Under the pieces are notes generated by a model. The model saw only the letters and a list, made by a program, of their open reading frames with translations, made no database searches and had not been told where the DNA came from. This document shows, piece by piece, positions 44,162 to 56,636 of a stretch of DNA of 64,000 bases. The translations under genes were made by a program, and so were the position numbers. Within the stretch, counting starts at the first letter, position 1, and the number at the start of each line of letters is the position of its first letter. Origin of the DNA: Diphasiastrum complanatum (Eukaryota; Streptophyta; Lycopodiopsida; Lycopodiales; Lycopodiaceae); contig CM055111.1 in assembly GCA_029204225.1 (NCBI GenBank), positions 42,534,815 through 42,598,814 on the forward strand, given 5' to 3'.

Positions 44162-44860
44162 AGTGGATTCGATCTTTGCCGCCAATTTGGGAATTGACTA
44201 AGTGGATCTCTGCGATGAACCTGCGTAGCTTAGGATGATTCTGAAGAGGTTTCTATTGCCAACCGGACGCCATGATGTGATGTGGCACTCAAGTGGTCGA
44301 TAGTATGGGCTTGTGTAAACACACTGGAGAGAGTAGAAGCAAGTGTGAACTGAAAAATTCTGTCTGAATTTTGTGAAAATTTTTGGGTGAGTCTCTCCAG
44401 CACACACATAGAAAGAACTCGCTCAAAGGTAGGGCCCTCTATTTATAGCCTTATGTGACAAAGAACTCGCCGGCACAGAGGGAAATCCATCTATACGGAT
44501 TGTGAATTTTGCTGACGTGATAGAGGGTCTATGTGAGTGTGTTTTTATTAACCAGTTTTGTTAAGAGTTTCATAGTATGATCAACTGACTGTGGCCGAGT
44601 TCTAAATGTTGTCTGCGAATTTTGACCATGATTGTAGGTAGTTGTGCGTTGTTTCATGTTTTGATAGCTCGAACCCGTTTGAAATCCACTTAACTCTGAT
44701 TCTGACAAAAACAATAGCCAATGAAAATTCGTCGAACCCAAATTTAGCATTTTTTCAGACAGTGGGCGAGTTCCTAGTGGCCTGTGCGAATTTGTTTTGA
44801 GCTCTCTGCATAGTGTGCGAGTTTCCTCCTTGACGTTTCTCAATAGCAAACATGTCCACC
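44162..44860 (-). promoter_or_regulatory. Minus-strand promoter-like region with GCGAGTTC repeats
   Basis: The minus strand shows GGCTATAAATAGAGGG (TATA near 44447-44454) and, about 170 bp downstream, an ATG in ATCATGGCGTCCGG (44270) that is followed by an in-frame stop after six codons. Around and upstream of the TATA, the word GCGAGTTC or a close variant recurs about seven times between 44410 and 44830. It looks like the LTR or leader of an element not otherwise present. Confidence 0.45.
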
Positions 44861-45113
44861 GTCACCCCCCTTCATTTATTTTTTTCACATGAAATTGAAA
44901 TCTATGTGGAAAATATTTTTTCCTATTCAAAATCTTGTATATTTCAACATGCAATTTTTACACTGCCACTACTTGTCTAATGTTTATAAAGTTTTAGCAA
45001 AACATTGATGCAAGCTATATAGTTGGACCACATACTACAAGGGCCAACGCAATAAATGATATTCACAATTTAGAAGGTATTAAAGATGCTCACATTCCCT
45101 GTAAATTATTTTC

Positions 45114-45360
45114 ACTACAACACCAAAGACATATAATGACGTTTAAGGTCTTTTTAGCAACAGAAACACCATAAACAAATGTCCCTATAACGTCGATATT
45201 GTTAATTTTAAACGTCGCTCGTTGACATTTAAAGCGACAGAAAAGACAAGGTTATCGACACTTTTGCGAATGTCATTTAGTGAAAATTAGTTATCGCATG
45301 GCATTTTTTAGGATCTCTTATTTGAATGTTAGTTTTCAGCAAACACTTAGAATCAAATCT
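45114..45360 (+). mobile_element. Possible CACTA transposon end
   Basis: CACTACAACACCAAAG resembles the CACTACAA terminus of plant CACTA (En/Spm-like) elements. The following 200 bp contain repeated AACGTC or TTTAAACGTCGC-type words in both orientations, as in CACTA subterminal regions. No partner end and no transposase are seen. Confidence 0.35.
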
Positions 45361-45912
45361 TCTTTGTTTCTACCCAATAATAGCCACTAAAGATAGTAGC
45401 TCCCCGAAGCAGCCACAAGAATAATGGAGTTCTCCTTCGCCAAGCTTCTCCAAATCCACCTCCTACTAATGTCCCATACCACCATCATGAGGGGGAAGAA
45501 CAGAGACCTCTCCTCACCAAACTTGCCAAGAGCAAAATGATATAGAGGAGAGAAGGAGTCTTCCTCACGCATGTGCACTTGCATGAGCTAGAGTGAGAGG
45601 AACTGCATGCATTTGGTTGCATGGGACCCTGGATCCTCCAAATGTAAAAATATCACCTTAGACCCCTTAACCTTGACATCCTCAAGGTTAATAATTATTA
45701 TTCATCTTGGGCCCTAGTGTGACTTGTCATTCCAAGTCCAACTTCATGGGTACTAGACCTAGTTAAGTCTAATACTTATGTTAGGTTTCCTAAACAATAC
45801 CCTCTAGGTAATTAGCCATAGCACTTTAGGTTCCTTATATTATTTCCACCTCAATTTAATTTTTTCCTAAAAAAAAATTAGGAAATTTCCTTTTCAAAAA
45901 GGACACATCTTC
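45361..45912. other. Unassigned, possibly 3' end of GYP-J
   Basis: This directly follows the chromodomain end of GYP-J in sense direction, so a 3' LTR would be expected here. I find no second copy to prove it. The minus-strand frame at 45387-45584 has no motif. Confidence 0.35.
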
Positions 45913-47996
45913 TCAGGTATCATCTTCATCAGATTTTCCTTTCCATTTAATTAAATATTCTGGAACTTCCTTATTACGAAGTTTCTTATGTCGAACATCA
46001 ACAATAAACTCCGGTTTAAGTGAAATAGACTTTGAAAGGGTTCTAAGTTGGTCTACATCATCTGAAGAAATAAGAATTTCTTTGCCACCCAAATAAGATT
46101 TGAGTTGGCTAACATGGAACACATGATGTACTCCAATGTTAGAAGGTAAATCCAACTTATATTCAACCTTATTAATCTTCGGAATTATTTTAAAGGGTCC
46201 ACAATAACTGGAAGCTAACTTCCCACAATTTTTCTTCTTCAATCCTCGATATTCCTTCAAAATCTTAAGGTAAACAAAACAAAATCTACTACTTCAAATT
46301 CTCTGACTGATTGACCACGATTAACATAAAATTGTGCCTTATCTTGAGCACTTCTAATGTTGCCCTTGGCTATTTGCAACATCTCTTGCATATCATCCAG
46401 GAAAATCATAGGCAGTCTGGACTCGAATCTCTTCGAGTCCTACTGAAACATATGATTTTAGTTGAAAACCATACATCAACATAAAGGGGCTAAAGCCAGT
46501 GGCTGAATGTTTTTCACTATTATAAGCAAATTCCACCAAAGATAAATGCTTCTCCCATTCAGACTATTGATAAGAAACATATGCACGTAGCATATCTTTC
46601 ATAGTCTGGTTAGTTCTCTCAGTTTGACCATCAAATTCTAGATGGTTTGAGAAACTCATACTTAAAGTAGTTTCTAATCATTGAAACACTACTTGTCAGA
46701 AGTGCCCTGTAAACTTAGGGTCTCTATCACTAGCTATATCACAAGGTAGACCATACAGTCCAAACAACCTTTGTACAAAAAGTTGTGTTAACTCTGAGGC
46801 TTTGATTGTAGTCTTTGTATGGGATAATATGTACTAACTTAGTTAGCCTATCCACTACAACCCAAATAGCATCATGACCATTAATCATTCTGGGCAAACC
46901 AATCACAAGATCCATGGATATACTTTCCCATTTATTATTGTTAATATCCAATGAGTGTAGTAAACCTCCCATCTTCAACCTTTCGGCCTTATTCATCTGG
47001 CATTGTGTGCATTTCAAAACATAGTGATCAATATAATTTTTCATCTTTGGCCAATAAAACATTTCGTGACTAAATCAAGAGTTCTCTGAAGGCCCGGGTG
47101 CCCGGTGCTAGAACTATCGTGACACTTATGCAAAATTCAATTATGATAGATTTATTAGTTTCCTACATTCAGGTGAGGACTTGACTCCAAATCCTACCAA
47201 AGTTCTGATTCATAAAGACTGAATAGGGACAGATAAAAATCAATGAAGATCTCTACAAAACACAGCTAATTTATTTCAGGCAACCTACTGAGAGCATCAT
47301 CAACCTGACTCTTCTCTCCCTTGCAATATTTGATTTGAAATCAAATTTCTGCATTAACTCAGCCCATCTGGCCTTCCTTCCCCATAAATCAGTGGCATCA
47401 CGGAAATACAGTAGGGACTGGTGATCGACATACACTTCAAACTTGGAACCATAAAGGTAGCATCTCCAAATCTTAAGTGCATGAATAATAGCAAAAAGTT
47501 CCTTCTCATAAGTAGAATATCTATTTTGAGCAGGATTTAACTTCTTGCTCTCATATGCTATCGGATGTCCATCATGTGACAATATTGCACCTATCGCAAG
47601 ACCACTAGCATCAGTTCTTACAATGAAAGGAGGTGATGGATCACCAATTCTCAACCTTGGAACAGAAGTTACACAACTTTTGAGTAGTTCAAAGCTCTCA
47701 TTCATCTCTTTTTTTCAAGTAATTGGTGGATTAATCCTTTTTCCTTTTGAGTTTCTTAATGCCCTTTAGAGACTGGGTTAGAGGAAGAGCTAACTTTGCA
47801 CACTTAGGAATATGAACCCCAAAAAAGACTTGACATCTCTAGTTGTTTGTGGAATCGGCCATTCCATAACATCTGTGATCCCGTCATAGCCAATATCTTT
47901 ACCATGTACAGAGATGACATGACCTAAGTAGAGAAGTCTGGTTGCAAAGAAATCACATTTTGATTCTTTGCAAACAACTTTTCTTCTCTTAACAGC
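45913..47996 (-). pseudogene. GYP-J: chromovirus pol remnant with chromodomain
   Basis: The minus strand carries, in order, the end of RT (47996-47790: CDFFATRLLYLGHVISVHGK, VMEWPIPQTTRDVKSFLGF), RNase H (47705-47271: FIVRTDASGLAIGAILSHDG, NRYSTYEKELFAIIHALKIW), integrase zinc and core (47062-46739: FYWPKMKNYIDHYVLKCTQC, SISMDLVIGLPRM, WVVVDRLTKLVHIIPY), the integrase Glu region in QTERTNQTMKD near 46620, and the C-terminus ending in a chromodomain (45990-45913: PEYLIKWKGKSDEDDT). The chromodomain identifies a chromovirus; in that lineage it steers insertion to particular chromatin. Several stops and shifts are present. The upstream part is cut off by the COP-E LTR at 47997. Confidence 0.9.
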
Positions 47997-48643
47997 TATG
48001 AAGGATTTCAGATCATTATGATCCAATCCACTTGAAAGATCTTGGGTTACAAAGAGAAATACTCTACCAATCTCACCAATGTAGAAAAATCAGCATCTAT
48101 ACACAAAATGAGATGCAAACTCTAGTAGAACTTGATCAAACATGAATCAAATGATAAAGTACTATCAATGTCTATACAAAACCAGCAAGCTACTGTATTT
48201 CACACATGTGGATCCAAAAATAGCAAATATAGATCATTCTACACATAGATTGCATGCAATCACAAGTATAGTGGACCAATGGATAGTAGAACCCAAGAGA
48301 ACCATGTATAAGCATGAAATGAGATAGAGAAGAGAGAAGATGTGTCTCTCCATGAGTTTCCTCCTTTTATAACAGGTCCAAAACATATTTGGCCACTTGG
48401 CTTTCCCTCCAAAATGCTAACCCTACTATTTTTGGGTCTAGATTCAAAGTACCCAACTTTCAAATTTGAATCTACTCAAACTTGACTTCTAATTTTCCCA
48501 CACTTTCAAAAAGTGTCTATTCAAATGACATTTAGACTAATGAACTTTGAAAAGTCAATCTCTAAGTCTAAAAACAAAGTTGGCCTCAATATGCCAAATA
48601 TGGAAATAAAGCAAATATGATCAAACTAGTTGAATCTTTCACA
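47997..48643 (-). repeat. COP-E 3' LTR
   Basis: Ends TCTTTCACA next to CTCCCTCTTCAAC, the same PPT as COP-B. The left edge, TATGAAGGATTTCAG, matches TGTGAAAGAATTCAG at 51748. It contains TTCACACATGTGGATCC. It is related to, but clearly different from, the COP-B LTR. Confidence 0.85.
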
Positions 48644-48848
48644 CTCCCTCTTCAACTAGTTTTAGCATGGACTTTGATAACACTCCAAGTGATGTCCTAA
48701 TGTTTTTGAGCAAGTCCCTTTCCAATGCTTTGGTGAAGATATTAGCTACACATTCCCTTGAGGACACATGTTGAAGCTCCACCGCCTTTGCAATGACTTG
48801 CTCCCTCACAAAATGATATTGCACCTCAATATGCTTGCTCCTAGCATA
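48644..48848 (-). pseudogene. COP-E RNase H C-terminal piece
   Basis: Reads ARSKHIEVQYHFVREQVIAK and ECVANIFTKALERDLL, then the terminal SKSMLKLVEEGV through the PPT into the LTR. It is close to the end of COP-B pol. The rest of RNase H is absent. Confidence 0.85.
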
Positions 48849-49864
48849 CTTTTTTTGACCATATAACTTTGATCCATCATCAGAATGATATTCTTCCTAA
48901 GATTAGATCTCCTTTCAATGATCATGTAATGCTCAAAATAGAAACAACCATAATTTTTATAGAGAATAGTGTCCACTTGGGATGCTTCACTATTTCTTAT
49001 AGCTTCATTTCCATCAACAAAACCAGCCAAGAATTCTAGTACAAATCCAACATCAAAATGATGCTCGCCAATGCAGCTAATTTTACAATATCTTGACAGT
49101 TTGCACACATCCACATGAAAATGCTCAAACATGAGATAGAACAAGTACTGTAGACTTGAACAACACTTCCTTGCTGCTCCTTTGACCTTACTTGAGTCTT
49201 CAATAAGCTGAAAAAACATATCCATAACATCTTTGCCAATTACCTCTCCTTTGATGCTCTTGACTAGCTCCAAATTGCCAACTTCCCTTTTGCCTTGTTG
49301 AAGCCCTTTGAGATCAACCTCTTGATCATCAACTTGACCATCAAAATCATTGAACAAAATTTGTTTTTCAGATCCATTACTTGATTTTACAGCAAAGATG
49401 ACATCTCTACCAACAATCACTTTGTTAGTAGAAGGAATGTGAACCTTGTAGACTTTACTCACCTCACTATATCCAACAAAAATACCTCTTCTTGAAGATG
49501 GATCCTCCTTGGTCCTATCATCAAGAGTGATGTTGACATAGCATGTGCATCCAAAAGTTCTTAGAAACTTGACACTCAGCCTCCTATTGAATAGCATCTC
49601 AAAAGGTGTCCTTCCATCCAAAATAGCACTTGGCCACCTATTGCACAAGAAATTGCCACACAACAAAGCTTGATCCCAAAATGGTTTGTCAAGATTAGCA
49701 CTAAACCTCATAGCTTTAGCACTTTCACATAAAGTCCTATTCCTCCTTTCAGCCACTCCATTTTGTTGTGGGGTCCTTGATGTTGTATATGCCCTCTTGA
49801 TCCCATGCTCATCAGAAAAAGCCTTGAACTTGGTAGATATGTACTCACCACCATTGTCAGTCAT
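48806..49864 (-). CDS. COP-E chimeric frame: integrase half joined to an unknown open segment
   Basis: A 352-codon frame. Residues 1-157 are the second half of a copia integrase and its C-terminal region (TDNGGEYISTKFKAFSDEHG, NGVAERRNRTLCES, RRGIFVGYSEVSKVYKVHIP). After DVIF, near 49392, the reading leaves COP-B homology and continues open for 181 codons (543 bp). This part includes SKVKGAARKCCSSLQYLFYL, FEHFHVDVCKLSRYCKISCI and NYGCFYFEHYMIIERRSNLR. RNase H homology resumes at 48848, out of frame. So RT and most of RNase H are replaced by a Cys- and aromatic-rich stretch that I do not recognise. A captured host exon, an unusual linker or a chance open frame are all possible. Confidence 0.7.
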   Translation of the reverse strand: MTDNGGEYISTKFKAFSDEHGIKRAYTTSRTPQQNGVAERRNRTLCESAKAMRFSANLDKPFWDQALLCGNFLCNRWPSAILDGRTPFEMLFNRRLSVKFLRTFGCTCYVNITLDDRTKEDPSSRRGIFVGYSEVSKVYKVHIPSTNKVIVGRDVIFAVKSSNGSEKQILFNDFDGQVDDQEVDLKGLQQGKREVGNLELVKSIKGEVIGKDVMDMFFQLIEDSSKVKGAARKCCSSLQYLFYLMFEHFHVDVCKLSRYCKISCIGEHHFDVGFVLEFLAGFVDGNEAIRNSEASQVDTILYKNYGCFYFEHYMIIERRSNLRKNIILMMDQSYMVKKSMLGASILRCNIIL

Positions 49865-50185
49865 TAAGCACTTGATCCATGTGGAAAATTGGTTCTCCCT
49901 TGCATTCTTGAACTTGATAAAGCATCATACATTTCATCCTTGTTCTTTAGTAGATAGATCCAACAAAATCTACTAAAATCATTAATGAATGCTACATACA
50001 TCTTAGCTGCACTATTGCTAATTGTAGTAAGTCCATGAATATCCAAATGTACAAGTTGAAAAGGCTTTGTAGATCTAGATATAGATCTAGTTTAAGGTAG
50101 TCTATGTGACTTAGACAAAGCACAAGACTCACAAACATGTTTGATGCTACTTAAGGAACTTGGAAGACCTATCACAACCTTCTTA
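49865..50185 (-). pseudogene. COP-E integrase first half and pre-integrase remnant
   Basis: The minus strand at 50046-49880 reads MDIHGLTTISNSAAKMYVAF and INDFSRFCWIYLLKNKDE, the first half of the integrase core. Upstream to about 50185 lie remnants of the pre-integrase region in a broken frame, similar to COP-B at 18660-18830. Homology stops near 50185; gag and protease are missing. Confidence 0.8.
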
Positions 50186-51747
50186 TCCACGTCAGCATTC
50201 TCAAGTTGCATGACCCATGTACACCTATTTAGATGTCGTTGTATTCTAAGTATTTGCAAAGTACATGACCAAGTACATAGTTAAAGCTAAACTAATATTG
50301 TAATTATGGATTAGTTAATGATTCTTGTAAATACAAGGATGTAGCTATAAATACATCTTCATCACGCCAAACTTTGATGCTCCGTGATTCAACCTTATTC
50401 ATCTGATCGGAAGATATTTAGCATCCAAGTTACGTCGACATTTTGGCTGTAACTTTCTGTGTTGTTCAAGATTTCAGTGTAATATAGAAGCAACACATTT
50501 CCATCTATGTCTAACGTAGATGTATGCATGTTATGATTTGATTACAGTTTACTACTGCATGCTTACGCTCGTTCACTCACTCTGATCAAAACACGGACAT
50601 CTACAACTCCTTAGTTTCTGATTAGACGACGACTGCCTTTGATGTCTGAGGAACATCATTATCATACTGCACTATCATACAAAATTCTGAAACTGAACTT
50701 CATATTGAAAATTGATTTACAATAATTCCACAACCTATTTAATCTCTTCGGTGAATTGACCTCATTCATTTGTCTGAGTATGAACTATTTTATGATCCTG
50801 CTAGTGAGAATGCATGTGATGTGAATCTATTTCTGCATTTACATTCTTTCAAATTGTTCTTGCTTGTAGCAGCCCATAACAACGGGAGAGTTCTTTTCGC
50901 AATCTTTTTACACCTCTCTTACTTCATTCTCATATCCGGCAGACGACTATTTAAAAACCTAAAGACATCGTTATGCGTCACTATATGGAAACTATTTATT
51001 GTCCATCACTCCATGATGATTACACGTTGCTATATAGTCAAATGATCATGTAGTGCAAAATTCAAAATTTAACTTAATGTCTCTGAACGACATTCATAGT
51101 ACGTCACTCAAATATTGCCTAATGCTCTCGGGTCAATTTTTTGCCAAAATACATAGAATTGCTAAGTGCCATATGAACGTGTCATACACAACCGCTAAGT
51201 GCCATATGAATGTGTCATACACAACATCGTCTGGTCTGTCTGGCCTTTGAGATTGTTGATGAAGCTGGTCACGATAGTGATGCATGTGCTCGCCAAGTTT
51301 TGACAAGATCCATTTATTATTAAATGGCAAGTCACAAGGGTATTTTTCTTTGAAAGGCCTCTATAATACGATCCTTTTTTTCAAATCGCTATACATGCTA
51401 ATTTTTGGGAGGATCGCTAATATATAATTTGGTCAATTCATGAGCACATTTCCTTTATTATCACCCATATTTAAACTTTAAGATTCATCATCGTGAATCT
51501 TATATGGGTGTGGTGTGGTGGACTCACCGAGAGGCATTTGCGAGGTAGTCATCGTGCATCGAATGCTCATAAATGTACTGGCGAGCATATTTATACCTCT
51601 CATGAGCAGTAGTGCCTCATCTTGGTCACTACTAGAGGTGACACCTCCACGGTCATTGCCAAAGCTATAATCGTCGCTAGAGGGAGCACCCTAAGAAGTT
51701 TCCCCCCCCAGAAGAGCTAGACAGTCGGTCATGCTGACCGTGCCGTC
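50186..51747. other. Unassigned block replacing COP-E gag and leader
   Basis: No gag, protease or PBS is found where COP-E should have them. The part at about 50200-50620 looks LTR-like, with GCTATAAATACATC (TATA at about 50345) and a pyrimidine-rich downstream stretch, but I cannot pair it. A small perfect-period tandem duplication (two 33-bp units, 51161-51226) lies within. Short frames have no motifs. Confidence 0.4.
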
Positions 51748-52105
51748 TGTGAAAGAATTCAGATCAATGATGATCCAAATCCATAAACTGATCTTGGGTT
51801 TAGAAAGAGAACAAATCAACAATCCTGCCAATATAGAAAAATCAACATCTACTCTATGAATGAGATGAAAACTCTAGTAGAACTTGATCAAACATGAACC
51901 AAATAATAAAGTATTGCTGTTGTCTATACAAAACTTGCAAGCTACTGTATTTCACACGTGTGGATCCAAAAATAACAAATATAGATCATTCTACACATAG
52001 AATTGCAAGCAATCACAACTATAGTGCACCAATAGATAGGAGAACCCAAGAGAACCATGTATAAGCATGAAATGAAATAGAGAAGAGAAAAGATATGTCT
52101 CATCA
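51748..52105 (-). repeat. COP-E second LTR, truncated
   Basis: Starts TGTGAAAGAATTCAG and follows the left LTR through TAGAACTTGATCAAACATGA, TTTCACACGTGTGGATCC and AACCATGTATAAGCATGAAA, then diverges near 52105. It lacks an adjacent PBS, so the joint with the internal region is rearranged. Confidence 0.75.
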
Positions 52106-52555
<450 letters not shown>

Positions 52556-52569
52556 ATCACATTGCAGGA

Positions 52570-52949
52570 ATGGCTAAGGTTTTTATTGATATCTTCTTTC
52601 TAATGTTGCTCTTCTCCACCACTGTAGCTAATCTAAAATATTCACAAAGCATTTTGCCCACCCCTACGATTGACAATGGTGGAGTACATATGTGCTATCT
52701 TTTCTTTTTGTTTATATCATACGTAGGCACATAAATAGATTGGAGTTTTTGACATGCATATAATTTTTTTTAATGCTATATTGTTAATGCTTATATTGAC
52801 TCAACTGTTAATATGTCAATGAAACAGGTGTCATGACAAATTCAATGCTTCAAGGCGAAGAAGCAACCATGATTGGGCATTATTGCAGTAAATATCATCT
52901 TGATTGTTGTTTCATGAGAAGTAACTGCAAAATTACTGGATCTGGCTAG
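52570..52949 (+). CDS. Candidate secreted cysteine-rich peptide gene, two exons
   Basis: The ATG at 52570 opens MAKVFIDIFFLMLLFSTTVA, a strong signal peptide with predicted cleavage after about residue 20. Exon 1 is 52570-52678. A 149-bp AT-rich intron with GT (52679) and AG (52827) ends separates it from exon 2 (52828-52949). Splicing is phase 1 and gives a 76-residue product. The mature part ends in a cysteine motif C-x6-CC-x5-C (CSKYHLDCCFMRSNC). An AATAAA lies 5 bp after the stop. Small secreted cysteine-rich peptides with one intron after the signal peptide are a common plant gene type used in signalling and defence. I cannot place this one in a named family. A second donor-like GT at 52684 would run into a stop at once. 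No frameshift is needed, unlike nearly everything else in the window. Confidence 0.6.
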
Positions 52950-52953
52950 GTCA

Positions 52954-52959
52954 AATAAA
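52954..52959 (+). terminator. AATAAA poly(A) signal candidate
   Basis: AATAAA in TCAAATAAAAAAAG, directly after the stop codon of the candidate peptide gene. Plant signals are loose, so this is only suggestive. Confidence 0.4.
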
Positions 52960-54599
<1,640 letters not shown>

Positions 54600-56616
54600 C
54601 CTCATCTCTTGTTTATCCAGTTTTGCGGATTTTCTCGTGCTTCTATAAAGTCTGCAGAATAGCAAGTGTTTTACACAGTCTGCAGAAATACACAGAGTTT
54701 GACAACATTGTCATATTTTCTCTCTCTACAATTTAGACAATGTCGCATGTCAAGAATTACGAGTAAAATTACAATATCGCATTTTTTGCATTTTTTGGAC
54801 ACTATCGTCTGTCATAATTACGTGTAAAAATATAATGTCATTTTTTTCACATTTTCAGCCTGTCAGGAATTGCGAGTAAAACTGCAGAGTTGCATTTTTC
54901 AAAGTGTCTCAAATGTTAAGCAAATGACTCTAGAGAACTACCCCAATATTAAGAAAATGAGATTTTAAGACACTGTCATTTTTTTCACAAAAATCCGACC
55001 TGTCGTCGTTTTGCGACACTGTCGCTTGTGCCAGTTTTTTTTCATTTTTGCATAGTGACAGTTTTAGGTCATTTATGCAGACAAACTGTTTGCGACCAAT
55101 TTTCACCGCTTATCAACAATCAATTTCTGAGAAGGAACTGGATGAATGTCAGCGAACTCCAACCAACTAGCAATCACGTTTGAAGACCTAATTACTTAGT
55201 ATAAATCAACTGTTCATACATCTCAATTATCATCTGAAAATGTTATTGTGAATTGGGGACTTGGCATTTTGCCAGAAAATTTTTTGCGAGTTTCTTTCTT
55301 GCCATCATTTAACAAAAAGATAGCAGATGGTGTGCCACCCTTTTTATGCTACTACTTCAATGTTTATTATTAAAAATGTGGTTTGGTACATACTTAAAGA
55401 TCTCACTAAGTAAAAAAAATTCAAATTAATTTTTTTCTTTTGCAACCAACCCAGATAGCACATCGGCGTGCTATCTGGGTTGGCTGCAAAAAAAATTTAT
55501 CATTTCGTATAGCACGCCGGCGTGCTATCTTTGAAGGCTGTAAAAAAAAAAAATAGTTGTTTTACTTAGCACTCGGCTTACTATGTTGGGAGGTTTAAAT
55601 AAATATTTTGAAATAATGGTTTTATTCATAATTTGGTTCTCAAATTTGTCAAAATAGCTTTTCTATTTTATAATCTCCTTGGCTAGCTCACCGACATGCT
55701 AGCCTAATCAACTCCAAAAGAAATTTATTTTTTCAAAAAGTTCTTCAAAAAAACTTCATGTTTTTGAAATAAAAAATTTGCAGGCTAGCACGCCGGCATG
55801 CTAACTTTTACAACTTCAAGGACAATGAAAAAAAAAAAAGTGAACCTGTATTTTTAGAGTAACAAAGTATTTTGTGATGGACCTATTTAAAAATTGATGG
55901 ATAGTCAAATTTCTAAGTATGCATCAAACCATCATTCTTGTTCTTAAAAAATCATGTAGTGGCATAGAAAGGGTAGCACACCATGTGCTACCATTTTGTT
56001 GGAGCATCTCATGGAAGAAACTCGCAAAACTCGCAAAAAATTTACTCACATAATGTCAAAACCCTTGTGAATTGTGACGGAGTTGAGTGTTATTACACGA
56101 TGCTTCATGTGCTCTCATCAAGTAGATCGTTCACAATCAGAAAGTATTGTTGTTAGCTCTCTATCAAGCTTTCAAGCTTGAACTCTCTTGAGCATTCTAG
56201 CTCAGTATTTTAGAGATTTATTTTAGAGTTGCTATTGCGTTACTGCTTATCAGCAGAGCTGCTTATTATCAGACTTATTCTCAGTTACTCAGAGATAGCT
56301 TAGAGTGCATGGTTTCTATCCGCTATTGTCTTGCACTCAGTAGCATCTGATTTTGTTTTTCTGAATCAATACTATTTCTTATTGCATTCAATATATGTCA
56401 GAATGCATGCATCTTTGTATTGCTTTTGTAATTGGTAAAAATTGTCTGAGAATTCAATACTTTATGTTTGGCTACGTAATCACTTAGTATCTAGCTAAAG
56501 TTAGTTGCTAAATATTGGACGTGATTTCCATCACTACTGGTTTGTTTAATTTTTTATAGGCGTAGTCATGCATTAGAAGTAGGAAGTTTTCGCATTCCAT
56601 TATCTACCTTCCGACA
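54600..56616 (+). repeat. COP-D3 LTR, split by a MITE
   Basis: Homologous to COP-D1 and COP-D2. The first half (54725-54895) has the degenerate tandem TGTCAGGAATT/GTCGCATTTTT units. The LTR continues to 55255, is interrupted by the MITE at 55256-56064, and resumes after the target duplication to end ATCTACCTTCCGACA at 56616 against a PBS. It is therefore a 5' LTR. The outer edge is approximate. Confidence 0.8.
55256..56064. mobile_element. MULE-type MITE with long inverted ends
   Basis: An 809-bp insert starts GGGACTTGGCATTTTG and ends CATAATGTCAAAACCC. The termini are inverted repeats: 32 of the first 39 positions match by eye, including a perfect AAATTTTTTGCGAGTTT block, and similarity continues for about 150 bp (GGTGTGCCACCCTTTTTATG against GGTGTGCTACCCTTTCTATG). 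It is flanked by a perfect 10-bp direct repeat TTGTGAATTG (55246-55255 and 56065-56074). Long TIRs with a 9-11-bp duplication are typical of Mutator-like elements. It has no transposase, so it depends on a helper. The middle carries several strong palindromes. Confidence 0.88.
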
Positions 56617-56628
56617 TGGTATTAGGGC
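56617..56628 (+). promoter_or_regulatory. COP-D3 primer binding site
   Basis: TGGTATTAGGGC directly after the LTR, a two-base variant of the initiator-Met site TGGTATCAGAGC. It shows that COP-D is a copia element and fixes the LTR end. Confidence 0.8.
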
Positions 56629-56636
56629 ATTAATTC

